From NCBI GenBank assembly GCA_004552515.1, contig SFOF01000146.1:1-5763 (forward strand): a stretch of 5,763 bases of DNA. The letters run 5' to 3'. Positions 1-5,763 of this stretch are shown in pieces (within the stretch, counting starts at the first letter, position 1; each line of letters begins with the position of its first letter). Both the position numbers and the translations under genes were made by a program. The DNA is from Clostridiales bacterium (GTDB taxonomy: Bacteria; Bacillota; Clostridia; Christensenellales; Aristaeellaceae). The notes beneath the pieces are model-generated. The model had not been told where the DNA came from, did not search any database, and saw only the letters and a program-made list of their open reading frames with translations.

Positions 1-1194
1 CGCTTCCAGACGGCTGCGGCCATAGTATTTGCCGCGGCGGAAGCCCTCGACGAGCACCTCGTCCGTTTCGCCGACGCGCTTGGCGCAGCTTTCCGCGCTG
101 ATTTCCTGCTGGAGCAGCATCAGCCGGTCGAGACGCTCCTGCTTGACCTCCTCGTCGATCTGATCGGGCATTTCGGCGGCGGCGGTGCCCTCCTCGGGAG
201 AATAGGAGAATGCGCCCAGCCGGTCGAAGCGCGCTTCCCGCATGAAATCAAGCATCGCCTCGAACTCGTCGTCCGTCTCGCCGGGGAAGCCGACCATCAG
301 CGTCGTGCGGATGAGTATGTCGCGTTCACGGCAGCGTTTGATCAGCTTGCGGATGAGTGCCTGGGAACCACGACGGTTCATGCGCTTGAGCACGCGGTCC
401 TCGGTGTGCTGGAGCGGCAGATCGAGATAGCGGCAGGCCTTGGGCAGATACGCCATCGTGTCCAGCAGCTCGTCGGTCACCGTGTCGGGATAGCAGTACA
501 GAACGCGCATCCAGTGCAGCCTGTCCATGCCCTGAAGCGTGTGCAGCAGCTGGGGCAGCAGCAGCTTGCCCTCGGGGAAGTCGTTGCCGTAGCGCGAGGT
601 GTCCTGCGCGATCAGCGTCAGCTCGGTTACGCCGTTTTCGGTGAGGTTGCGACATTCGTTTACGATGTCGTCGAACGGCCGCGAATGATAAGGCCCGCGG
701 ATCAGCGGAATGGCGCAGTAGGTGCAGCGGTTGCTGCATCCGTCGGAGAGCTTGACATAGGCGGAATAGGAGGGGGTGGTCAGGACGCGCGGCGCGCAGA
801 AGAAGCGGTTGCCCTCGCCGGTGAGCAGCGGATGCGTGCCCTTGTCGGCCTCCTGAATGGCGGAAAGCAGCTTTTCATAGGAGGCCACACCCATCAGCAG
901 GTCGATCTCGGGAATTTCGGCGCGCAGATCCTCGCCGTATCGCTGCACAAGGCAGCCCGTGACGATCAGCATACGGCATTTTCCGCTCTTTTTGTATTCG
1001 GCCATCTCGAGAATCGTGTCGATCGATTCTTCCTTCGCGGAGAGTATGAAGCCGCAGGTGTTGACGATGATGATCTCGGCCTTGCGCGGATCGGAGACAA
1101 TGGCGTAGCCCGCCTGGCTGAGCATACCCAGCATGACCTCGCTGTCCACGCGGTTTTTCGAGCAGCCCAGAGACACCAGACCAATGGTTTTCAT
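1..1194 (-). CDS. rimO: Ribosomal protein S12 methylthiotransferase RimO, C-terminus cut by the window edge
   Basis: RimO is a cytoplasmic radical-SAM enzyme with two iron-sulfur clusters; it adds a methylthio group to a conserved aspartate of ribosomal protein S12. Reading from the ATG at 1194, 398 codons stay open to the edge. The N-terminal methylthiotransferase domain has its three cluster cysteines at C11 (SLGCSKN), C47 (NTCGFI) and C81 (TGCL). The radical-SAM motif CSNRCTYC supplies C153, C157 and C160. Later blocks typical of the family are LPLQHTEDRVLKRMNRRG and LMVGFPGETDDEF. The family is usually about 440 residues, so roughly 40-50 residues, mostly the TRAM RNA-binding domain, lie outside. 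The VSLGCSKN start and the CAIPLIRG block favour RimO over the tRNA enzymes MiaB and MtaB. The start is supported by GGAAGGA at 1208-1214, although the 13-base spacing is long. ftsK ends 235 bases upstream on the same strand. The frame shows no break. Confidence 0.95.
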   Translation of the reverse strand, partial: MKTIGLVSLGCSKNRVDSEVMLGMLSQAGYAIVSDPRKAEIIIVNTCGFILSAKEESIDTILEMAEYKKSGKCRMLIVTGCLVQRYGEDLRAEIPEIDLLMGVASYEKLLSAIQEADKGTHPLLTGEGNRFFCAPRVLTTPSYSAYVKLSDGCSNRCTYCAIPLIRGPYHSRPFDDIVNECRNLTENGVTELTLIAQDTSRYGNDFPEGKLLLPQLLHTLQGMDRLHWMRVLYCYPDTVTDELLDTMAYLPKACRYLDLPLQHTEDRVLKRMNRRGSQALIRKLIKRCRERDILIRTTLMVGFPGETDDEFEAMLDFMREARFDRLGAFSYSPEEGTAAAEMPDQIDEEVKQERLDRLMLLQQEISAESCAKRVGETDEVLVEGFRRGKYYGRSRLEA

Positions 1195-1358
1195 GTTAAT
1201 CGTATCGTCCTTCCGTATGAATCGATTTCGCCGCGCCGGAACGCGGAGAAAAGTGCTTACCGTTTAAGCGCGGTGCATTGCGATGATCTCTTCGGCCTCT
1301 CGCCGCTGCGGTCGGCATAAACCGCGTTGTTCCGACAAAGGCGGGAAAGCCGCCCGGC
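1195..1358 (-). other. rimO leader with small GC-rich hairpins, no gene seen
   Basis: This is the stretch between the predicted rimO transcription start and the rimO start codon. A GC stem (1340-1344 pairing with 1350-1354, five-base loop) is followed on the minus strand by only a short TTTGT, which is too weak to call a terminator. A second five-base stem pairs 1308-1312 with 1321-1325. No known riboswitch or RNA family is recognisable. A 56-codon frame crosses the region but does not look like a real protein. Confidence 0.35.
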
Positions 1359-1360
1359 GG

Positions 1361-1413
1361 CCCCATCGCTTCCTTATTATATGGCGTGCGATAAAGGCCG
1401 TCATTCGATGGGG
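1361..1413. repeat. 8-bp inverted repeat bracketing the rimO promoter
   Basis: CCCCATCG at 1361-1368 is the exact reverse complement of CGATGGGG at 1406-1413, with 37 bases between. One arm ends two bases upstream of the candidate -35 and the other begins at the predicted transcription start, so the arms frame the whole promoter. This could be a pair of operator half-sites or a chance match in GC-rich DNA. The long loop makes a transcription terminator unlikely. Confidence 0.4.
1376..1404 (-). promoter_or_regulatory. Candidate sigma-A promoter for rimO
   Basis: On the minus strand, a perfect -10 hexamer TATAAT (1381 down to 1376) sits 17 bases after ATGACG (1404 down to 1399), which matches the -35 consensus TTGACA at four of six positions. 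Transcription would begin near 1369 and leave a leader of about 175 bases before rimO. The hexamers lie in an AT-rich pocket within GC-rich DNA, just after the end of ftsK, so rimO probably does not rely only on read-through. An 8-bp inverted repeat brackets this promoter. Confidence 0.55.
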
Positions 1414-1429
1414 GAGAGGGAAGGGCGCG

Positions 1430-4315
1430 TTATTCGCCGTCCTTGCCATAGAGCGCGTTGTATTCATCACGCGTCATGATGACTGTGCGCGGCTTTGCGC
1501 CCTCGGCCTGACTGACGACGCCGCGATTGGCCAGCTCGTCCACCAGCCGCCCCGCGCGGGCATAGCCGATGGCCAGCTTGCGCTGCAACATGGAAATGCT
1601 GACCTGGCCGGCGTTGAAGGCGATCTCCAGCGCCTGTGGAAGGAGCTTGTCGCTCTCCTTCTCGGCAGGATCCTCATCCGGCTCCTCGGTCGTGTCCACC
1701 TCGCGGCTCTCCATAAAGTCGTTCAGATCGGCGCTGTATTCAGCCTGATGACGGTTCTTGATGTATTCGACGATCGAGTGGATCTCGTCGTCGCTGACCC
1801 ATGCGCCCTGAACGCGCTGCATCTTGTTCGATCCGGCAGGGGCGAAGAGCATATCGCCGCGCCCCAGCAGCTTTTCCGCGCCGCCCACATCGAGGATTGT
1901 GCGGCTGTCCACAAACGAGGACACGGTGAACGCAATGCGCGCCGGGATGTTCGCCTTGATCACGCCGGTGATGACGTTGACCGACGGGCGCTGCGTCGCG
2001 ATGACCAGATGGATGCCGGCCGCGCGGGCCAGCTGCGCCAGGCGGCAGATCGAATCTTCGACCTCGCCGGGACAGACCATCATGAGGTCGGCCAGCTCGT
2101 CGATGATGATCACGATCTGCGGCATCATTTTTTCGCCGGTCAGGGCGCACTTTTTGTTGTAGCCCTTGATGTCGCGTACTTCCTTGGTCGCGAATTTCTT
2201 GTAGCGGTCGCTCATTTCGGCCACGGCCCATTGCAGCGCGCCGCTGGCCTTCTTCGGGTCGGTCACGACGGGCACCAGCAGGTGGGGGATGCCGTTGTAG
2301 ATCGACAGCTCGACCACCTTCGGGTCGATCATGATCAGGCGCACCTCGTCGGGGGTGGCGCGGTAGAGAATCGAGCAGATGATGCAGTTGATGCACACCG
2401 ATTTGCCGGAACCGGTCGCGCCGGCAATCAAGACGTGCGGCATCTTGGCGATGTCGCCGATGACATAACGTCCGGCGTTGTCCTTGCCGATCGCCGCCGC
2501 CAGCCGCGAGGGGGCCTTGCGCGCTTCGGGGCTTTCAAGCACCTCGCGCAGCGGTACGGTTTCGATTTCGTCATTGGGGATTTCTACGCCCACGGCGGCC
2601 TTGCCGGGGATGGGCGCTTCAATGCGGACGCTCATCGCGGCCAGACGCAGCGCGATGTCGTCGGAAAGCGCCGTGATGCGGCTCACCTTCACGCCGGGCG
2701 CGGGCGCCAGCTCGAACCGCGTGACCGTCGGGCCGTGCGCGATGTCGGTCAGCGTGGCGTTGATGTTGAATTCGTGCAGGGTTTCCTCCAGCTTTTGCGC
2801 CTTTTCCTGATCGCGCGCGCTGTTGTGGCCGACAACCGACGGCTTTGGAACGGCCAGCAGGTCGAGCGGCGGATAGTTGTATTCGTCTCCGGTCACGGGC
2901 AGCGCGGCGTTCTCGTGCGCGGGCGCGCTCTGCGTCATGGCGGCGCGCGTGCTGCGCTCGAGGTTCAGACCGGAATTGGGCGCGTCGGTGAAGGACGGCT
3001 TGGGCTGCTGCGGCTCGCGCGGCGCGGCGGTTTCGCCCAGCACGGGGCGGCGGCGGTCGCGGCCGGTCACGGGGGAGACAGGCGCGACCGCCGCGACGTC
3101 CTCATCCTCGTCAAAGTTGTCGAAGAGGTCGTCGTCGCTGTCATAGGCAGGCGCGGCGTTTGTCTCGTCCTCGCTGAACTGGTCGGCGGGGATCTCCCTG
3201 TAATCGCTGATGTCCACAGGCTCCTGTTCAGGCTGGGCTTCGGTTTCATAGCCGGGAATGTCGAAGGGCGGTTCGTCGTCCTCATCCTCGGACGATTCCC
3301 CGGCGGGCGCGTCGTAAACGGGCGCGTCGTCCACGGCGGTCTGATCGTAAGCGGGTACGGATTCACTGGGCGCGGAATCGTCGTCAGGCGCGCTCTCATA
3401 GTCCGTTTCAGGATTCGCCTCATAGGCGGGGGCTTCCTCGCTGTAAGCAGGCTCGTCGTGAGTCGGCTCGGCTTTTTCACTGAACACAGGGCGGCGGCGT
3501 CCGGCGGCGGCGCGCAGCGCGTCGGGCATTTCAAACGGGCTGGCTTCGTCGCTCGCCGAATGACCCGTGCCGGGCTTGGGCGGCTGGGCGACGGTTTTGC
3601 GCGGCGTTTCGTCCGTTACGGACGGCTCGTCCCAGTTGAAGGAGTCGCGCTGGCGGCGGCGCTCGTCGCGTTCCTCACGGCGGATCTGATCGCGCACGCT
3701 CTGACGCTGGCGAAAATCGTCGTAGCTCTGCTGGATGTGCGTCTGCGCCTGCTCGCCCAGAGAGCGCAGCGGAATCCGCGCGAACATGACAACGTCGATC
3801 AGCAGCAGCACCAGCAGCACGGCAAAGCCGCCCCACTGGCCGCACAGCGCATAGGCCGGATAGGACAGTATCGCGCCGATTGCGCCCGCGCCCCAGCCGG
3901 TTATATAGGATTGACGGATGAAGTTGAGCCAGCCGCCGCCCAGCGTGAGCGAATCGGCGATGCCCCTCGCGGAAAAGATGTGTACCAGCGCGTAGAGCAG
4001 CATCAGTCCCGCGGCAATCATGCTCACGCGGCCCGCGTCGAGCGCCTTGCGTCCGGCGAATGTGATCAAAAGGCCGATCCACAAAAGCACCGCGCACGTC
4101 AGATGCCGGAACGCGCCGCTCACGCCGGTGAGCAGGCGGCACACGATATTGTCGCTGCCGGTGGTGAGCAGAACGACGAACGACACGATGGCCACGCCCA
4201 TGACGAGCAGACCGAAAAGCTCTCCGCCGTGTCCCTGCTTGGGCGGGGGAGAGTTCTTCTTTTTCGATGTGTTCGGTTTCGTCGTTTTTTTGACGTTCTT
4301 CTTCGCGGCAGCCAT
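1430..4315 (-). CDS. ftsK: DNA translocase FtsK/SpoIIIE family
   Basis: This 961-residue protein is a membrane-anchored, ATP-driven double-stranded DNA pump that clears chromosomes from the closing septum; in spore formers the same family (SpoIIIE) moves DNA into the forespore. After a lysine-rich N-terminus, hydrophobic segments at about 33-53, 71-88, 95-114, 141-157 and 161-179 form the anchor. A low-complexity linker follows (about 185-475), basic near 202-223 and strongly acidic from about 280 to 405. The motor starts near 480: Walker A GATGSGKS at 632-639, Walker B IVIIIDELAD at 734-743 with D739 and E740, and the conserved ATQRPSVNVITG at 773-784. The C-terminal gamma winged helix (about 889-953, with QRKLAIGYARAGRLVDELA) reads DNA polarity sequences. 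All parts are present, and the length is normal to slightly long because of the linker. The start is fixed by AAGGAGG five bases upstream. rimO follows on the same strand. FtsK and SpoIIIE cannot be told apart from sequence alone. Confidence 0.97.
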   Translation of the reverse strand: MAAAKKNVKKTTKPNTSKKKNSPPPKQGHGGELFGLLVMGVAIVSFVVLLTTGSDNIVCRLLTGVSGAFRHLTCAVLLWIGLLITFAGRKALDAGRVSMIAAGLMLLYALVHIFSARGIADSLTLGGGWLNFIRQSYITGWGAGAIGAILSYPAYALCGQWGGFAVLLVLLLIDVVMFARIPLRSLGEQAQTHIQQSYDDFRQRQSVRDQIRREERDERRRQRDSFNWDEPSVTDETPRKTVAQPPKPGTGHSASDEASPFEMPDALRAAAGRRRPVFSEKAEPTHDEPAYSEEAPAYEANPETDYESAPDDDSAPSESVPAYDQTAVDDAPVYDAPAGESSEDEDDEPPFDIPGYETEAQPEQEPVDISDYREIPADQFSEDETNAAPAYDSDDDLFDNFDEDEDVAAVAPVSPVTGRDRRRPVLGETAAPREPQQPKPSFTDAPNSGLNLERSTRAAMTQSAPAHENAALPVTGDEYNYPPLDLLAVPKPSVVGHNSARDQEKAQKLEETLHEFNINATLTDIAHGPTVTRFELAPAPGVKVSRITALSDDIALRLAAMSVRIEAPIPGKAAVGVEIPNDEIETVPLREVLESPEARKAPSRLAAAIGKDNAGRYVIGDIAKMPHVLIAGATGSGKSVCINCIICSILYRATPDEVRLIMIDPKVVELSIYNGIPHLLVPVVTDPKKASGALQWAVAEMSDRYKKFATKEVRDIKGYNKKCALTGEKMMPQIVIIIDELADLMMVCPGEVEDSICRLAQLARAAGIHLVIATQRPSVNVITGVIKANIPARIAFTVSSFVDSRTILDVGGAEKLLGRGDMLFAPAGSNKMQRVQGAWVSDDEIHSIVEYIKNRHQAEYSADLNDFMESREVDTTEEPDEDPAEKESDKLLPQALEIAFNAGQVSISMLQRKLAIGYARAGRLVDELANRGVVSQAEGAKPRTVIMTRDEYNALYGKDGE

Positions 4316-4320
4316 TGAAT

Positions 4321-4327
4321 CCTCCTT
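4321..4327 (-). promoter_or_regulatory. Ribosome binding site of ftsK
   Basis: AAGGAGG on the minus strand, five bases before the ATG at 4315, is a near-perfect Shine-Dalgarno sequence and fixes the ftsK start. Confidence 0.85.
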
Positions 4328-4370
4328 CGGGCCGCGTGCGCCTGAGGACGCACCATCCAGCCTTACCTAT

Positions 4371-4399
4371 ATTATACACCCTATTCTGTAAAGAATCAA
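4371..4399 (-). promoter_or_regulatory. Candidate sigma-A promoter of ftsK
   Basis: On the minus strand, TTGATT (4399 down to 4394) and a perfect TATAAT (4376 down to 4371) are 17 bases apart. The expected start near 4364 gives a leader of about 48 bases that contains the strong ribosome binding site. The -35 faces away from the ydcF-side promoter, with 43 bases between the two -35 hexamers. Confidence 0.65.
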
Positions 4400-4442
4400 T
4401 CATGACATGAAATCCCGCGAACAAATGATTTTGCGCTTTCCC

Positions 4443-4471
4443 TTGACAAATCGGTGATGGACAGTTATATT
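4443..4471 (+). promoter_or_regulatory. Strong candidate sigma-A promoter facing the ydcF-like gene (P1)
   Basis: A perfect TTGACA at 4443-4448 is followed after exactly 17 bases by TATATT at 4466-4471, which matches the -10 consensus at five of six positions. Transcription would start near 4478 and give a leader of nearly 280 bases before the ATG at 4756, unusually long for a simple gene. It could also serve a transcript inside the leader, but no such gene is visible. Confidence 0.65.
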
Positions 4472-4599
4472 AAAGGCGCGGAAGCACAGGCGGAACAGAC
4501 TGAAGTCTTATAAACGCATGGAAACAGACCCAGGTCTGCAATAAAAAAAGGCGAAGGACGCGCCGCCGCTTTCATGGCTTTCTCTTGGAAGGCGGAGGT

Positions 4600-4629
4600 T
4601 TGCGAACAGGTGTGGCCGGATAATAAAAT
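4600..4629 (+). promoter_or_regulatory. Possible second promoter for the ydcF-like gene (P2)
   Basis: TTGCGA at 4600-4605 and TAAAAT at 4624-4629 are 18 bases apart, matching the consensus at four and five of six positions. Transcription would start near 4636, giving a shorter leader of about 120 bases. One ACAGAC-type dyad and the 12-bp palindrome lie at or just after this start, where an operator could sit. This call is weaker than P1. Confidence 0.35.
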
Positions 4630-4642
4630 AGAACTCGGTCTG

Positions 4643-4654
4643 TATTTGCAAATA
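4643..4654. promoter_or_regulatory. Perfect 12-bp palindrome, possible operator
   Basis: TATTTGCAAATA equals its own reverse complement. It sits just downstream of the predicted P2 start and touches the minus-strand copy of the ACAGAC dyad. Its location fits binding of a dimeric regulator, but no known operator is recognised with confidence. Confidence 0.3.
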
Positions 4655-4739
4655 GTCATATGCGATGGGAGATTTCGATGCGTCATGACCCCGAGAAGCA
4701 AAAGAAATGTCGCCTGAAAACAGACCAAAGTCCAATAAC

Positions 4740-4745
4740 GAGGAG
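4740..4745 (+). promoter_or_regulatory. Ribosome binding site that decides the ydcF-like start
   Basis: GAGGAG lies ten bases before the ATG at 4756. The upstream in-frame ATG at 4660 has no comparable purine-rich site, so 4756 is the better start. An ATG at 4748 is in another frame and too close to the site. Confidence 0.65.
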
Positions 4746-4755
4746 CGATGCAAGG

Positions 4756-5559
4756 ATGAATGTTCAGACGGCAGAATGGATCAACACGCTGGGGCGCTTC
4801 TGCGGCGCGCGGGATGTGGAATCGCTTACGCGCGCGAGTCTGCGCAAGCGGTTCGGCTTTGAGCGGGCGGACGTGCTGGCGCTCTTCGGGGGCAGCATTA
4901 TCGCGGGCGCGGACGTCCTGGCGCAGGCCATGCGGGAAAACGTCGCTGCGCGTTATGTCATTGTGGGCGGCGAGGGACACACGACCGAGGCGCTGCGCCG
5001 CGTCGTTCACGCGCGCTGTCCTGAGACCGAGACGGCCGGCCTGCCGGAAGCCGAGGTGTTTTCGCGCTATATGAAGGCGGTCTATAATCTCGCGCCCGAC
5101 CATATTGAAACGCGCTCCACCAACTGCGGCAACAACATCACGAATCTGCTCGCTCTGCTGGCGCGCGAGGGGATCGGCGCGCATCGCGTCATACTCTGTC
5201 AGGATGCGAGCATGCAGCGGCGCATGGTCGCAGGGCTGCGCAAATACGCGCCGGACAGCGCGATCGTGAACTACGCGACCTACCGCGCGACGGTTGAAGC
5301 GCGCGGCGGCCAGCTGGTGTATCGCGAACCCATCGACGGTATGTGGACGATCGAGCGCTATGTCAATCTGCTCATGGGCGAAATTCCGCGTCTGCGCGAC
5401 GATGAAAATGGCTACGGCCCGCGCGGCAGGGGTTATATCGCGCACACCGACGTGCCGGATGCGGTTGAAAGGGCGTTTTCCGGCCTGCAAGACGTGTTCG
5501 GCGCGGAGACGCGCGCGGCCAATCCGGTCTATGCTTCGGAGGCTGTGAAGGGAGTGTGA
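4756..5559 (+). CDS. ydcF: YdcF-like DUF218-family protein
   Basis: This 267-residue protein belongs to the DUF218 (YdcF/ElyC/SanA) superfamily and, from memory, aligns along its whole length with Escherichia coli YdcF (266 residues), a protein reported to bind S-adenosylmethionine but with no settled reaction. Visible blocks are LALFGGSIIAGADVLA (41-56), VIVGGEGHTTEAL (68-80), RSTNCGNNITN (120-130), CQDASMQRRM (148-157), DGMWTIERYVNLLMGEIPRL (194-213) and RDDENGYGPRGR (214-225). The first blocks and the STNCG motif form the Rossmann-like core of the family; the last two are typical of the YdcF branch. There is no signal peptide or membrane segment, so it is probably cytoplasmic, unlike the membrane-bound ElyC and SanA. 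Starting at 4660 would add 32 residues (MRWEISM...) with no visible homology, so I chose 4756 from the ribosome site and family length. It is divergent from ftsK and followed after 5 bases by another gene. Confidence 0.9.
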   Translation: MNVQTAEWINTLGRFCGARDVESLTRASLRKRFGFERADVLALFGGSIIAGADVLAQAMRENVAARYVIVGGEGHTTEALRRVVHARCPETETAGLPEAEVFSRYMKAVYNLAPDHIETRSTNCGNNITNLLALLAREGIGAHRVILCQDASMQRRMVAGLRKYAPDSAIVNYATYRATVEARGGQLVYREPIDGMWTIERYVNLLMGEIPRLRDDENGYGPRGRGYIAHTDVPDAVERAFSGLQDVFGAETRAANPVYASEAVKGV

Positions 5560-5564
5560 GCGCC

Positions 5565-5763
5565 ATGTCGCTTTCGAGTGCGGAAATCGCGTTTTTTGAA
5601 AAGCATCCAGATGCGCTTCCTATTTATAGTGCCTTTGCGCAGGCTGTCACCCATCCCTCCGGCGGCATCTCCAAGCTGTACCGCGTTACCGTGCAGCCCC
5701 GCGCCGATGAGGCTACCATCCTCAAGCTGAGCAGCGGCGTCGTGCTGGACGACGGCACCAAGA
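5565..5763 (+). CDS. Unrecognised protein, N-terminal part only
   Basis: An ATG at 5565 opens a frame of 66 full codons that runs to the window edge without a stop. AAGGGAG at 5548-5554, inside the end of the ydcF-like gene, gives a ribosome site ten bases upstream, so the two genes probably form one transcription unit. The protein begins MSLSSAEIAFFEKHPDALPI, then has a short hydrophobic-aromatic stretch (YSAFAQAV), SGGISKLYRVTVQPRADEA and LKLSSGVVLDDGTK. There is no signal peptide or membrane segment in this part. The first 30 residues weakly recall DUF5655-type proteins (FF..KPEAL.LYEAF), but the expected KSQ...F block does not follow, so I do not assign a function. Codon choice after about 5650 leans more on ACC, CCC and CTC than the neighbour does, though the sample is too short to weigh. 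Confidence 0.6.
   Translation, partial: MSLSSAEIAFFEKHPDALPIYSAFAQAVTHPSGGISKLYRVTVQPRADEATILKLSSGVVLDDGTK

Larger units (their letters stand above)
4494..4733. repeat. Family of four related dyads, consensus near ACAGACCnAAGTCT
   Basis: Three copies are on the plus strand. ACAGACTGAAGTCT at 4495-4508 contains the dyad AGACT-GA-AGTCT. ACAGACCCAGGTCTG at 4524-4538 contains the six-base dyad CAGACC-CA-GGTCTG. ACAGACCAAAGTCC at 4720-4733 is less symmetric. All three are followed closely by an ATAA stretch. A fourth, more degenerate copy lies on the minus strand as ACAGACCGAGTTC (4643 down to 4631). Such spaced dyads in a leader could be repressor sites or RNA hairpins, but no regulator is known from the sequence. 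Confidence 0.4.
4472..4755 (+). other. Long leader upstream of the ydcF-like gene, no gene seen
   Basis: From the P1 promoter to the chosen start codon there are about 280 bases with no convincing gene. The stretch is AT-richer than the genes around it, with runs such as AATAAAAAAAGG near 4540. It holds the related ACAGAC-type elements, a perfect palindrome at 4643-4654, the possible P2 promoter, and a potential GC stem between about 4562-4566 (CCGCC) and 4591-4595 (GGCGG). I see no T-run after a strong stem that would make a terminator, and no riboswitch that I recognise. Confidence 0.4.

Noticed and set aside
406..1320. A 304-codon plus-strand open frame opposite rimO
   Set aside because: It is antisense to a gene with all RimO motifs intact and shows no family features of its own.
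1340..1354. A rho-independent terminator between ftsK and rimO
   Set aside because: The stem is only five base pairs and is followed by TTTGT rather than a real T-run. It also lies downstream of the rimO promoter.
1196..1366. A 56-residue minus-strand open frame ending just before rimO (starts MGPPGGFPAF)
   Set aside because: Its start would be only about three bases after the predicted transcription start, so its AAGGA site would not be in the transcript. The composition (G, P, R-rich) looks like translated non-coding DNA.
1264..1470. A 68-residue minus-strand open frame overlapping the end of ftsK
   Set aside because: It begins inside ftsK in another frame, with no good ribosome site and no recognisable sequence.
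1283..4318. A 1011-codon open frame on the plus strand across the whole ftsK gene
   Set aside because: It is the antisense of a clear FtsK gene in GC-rich DNA, where stop codons are rare in that frame. The translation is rich in R, G, H, V and A with no recognisable domain, and there is no convincing start signal.
4518..4544. An eight-residue leader peptide frame (METDPGLQ) after P1
   Set aside because: There is no ribosome site and no run of regulatory codons. The frame arises from one copy of the ACAGAC dyad.
4508..4753. An 81-residue minus-strand open frame in the control region
   Set aside because: It runs antisense through the leader and across the promoters and dyads, lacks a convincing ribosome site, and resembles no known protein.
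4660..4755. A 32-residue N-terminal extension of the ydcF-like protein from the ATG at 4660
   Set aside because: There is no ribosome site before 4660, the extension has no homology that I can see, and starting at 4756 gives the usual family length.
4465..5490. A 341-codon minus-strand open frame opposite the ydcF-like gene and its leader
   Set aside because: It is antisense to a well-supported DUF218 protein, and its C-terminal part reads through promoter DNA. The translation resembles no family.

Overview
The window reads as ordinary chromosomal DNA from a GC-rich Firmicute, most likely a clostridial gut-type anaerobe. Three signs support this. A translocase of the FtsK/SpoIIIE family is followed by the S12 methylthiotransferase RimO, which is a common clostridial order (often continuing to pgsA, cinA and recA, here beyond the left edge). 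Shine-Dalgarno sites are strong and purine-rich. The coding regions are rich in G and C, while the promoters stand out as AT-rich pockets with near-consensus sigma-A hexamers. The species cannot be fixed from this sequence.

Layout, left to right. Positions 1-1194 (minus strand) hold rimO, cut by the window edge so that most of its C-terminal TRAM domain is missing. Positions 1195-1429 are a gap with a good candidate minus-strand promoter for rimO, bracketed by an 8-bp inverted repeat. Positions 1430-4315 (minus) hold a complete 961-residue FtsK/SpoIIIE DNA translocase: membrane anchor, long acidic linker, motor with Walker motifs, and a gamma winged helix. Positions 4316-4755 are a divergent control region of about 440 bases. 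It has an ftsK promoter facing left, one strong and one weaker promoter facing right, and a long right-hand leader carrying four related ACAGAC-type dyads and a perfect 12-bp palindrome. Positions 4756-5559 (plus) hold a YdcF-like protein of the DUF218 family. Positions 5565-5763 (plus) hold the start of a downstream gene that I do not recognise and that runs off the right edge.

Functionally, ftsK (chromosome translocation at the division septum) and rimO (ribosome modification) are housekeeping genes that share a strand, but rimO probably also has its own promoter. The ydcF-like gene and the gene after it look like one transcription unit, separated by only 5 bases. Both strands of the GC-rich genes carry very long antisense open frames, which I treat as composition artefacts. 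I found no RNA gene, mobile element or CRISPR array, and no strong case for a new system. The parts most worth a second look are the control region at 4316-4755, the inverted repeat around the rimO promoter, and the unrecognised gene at the right edge.
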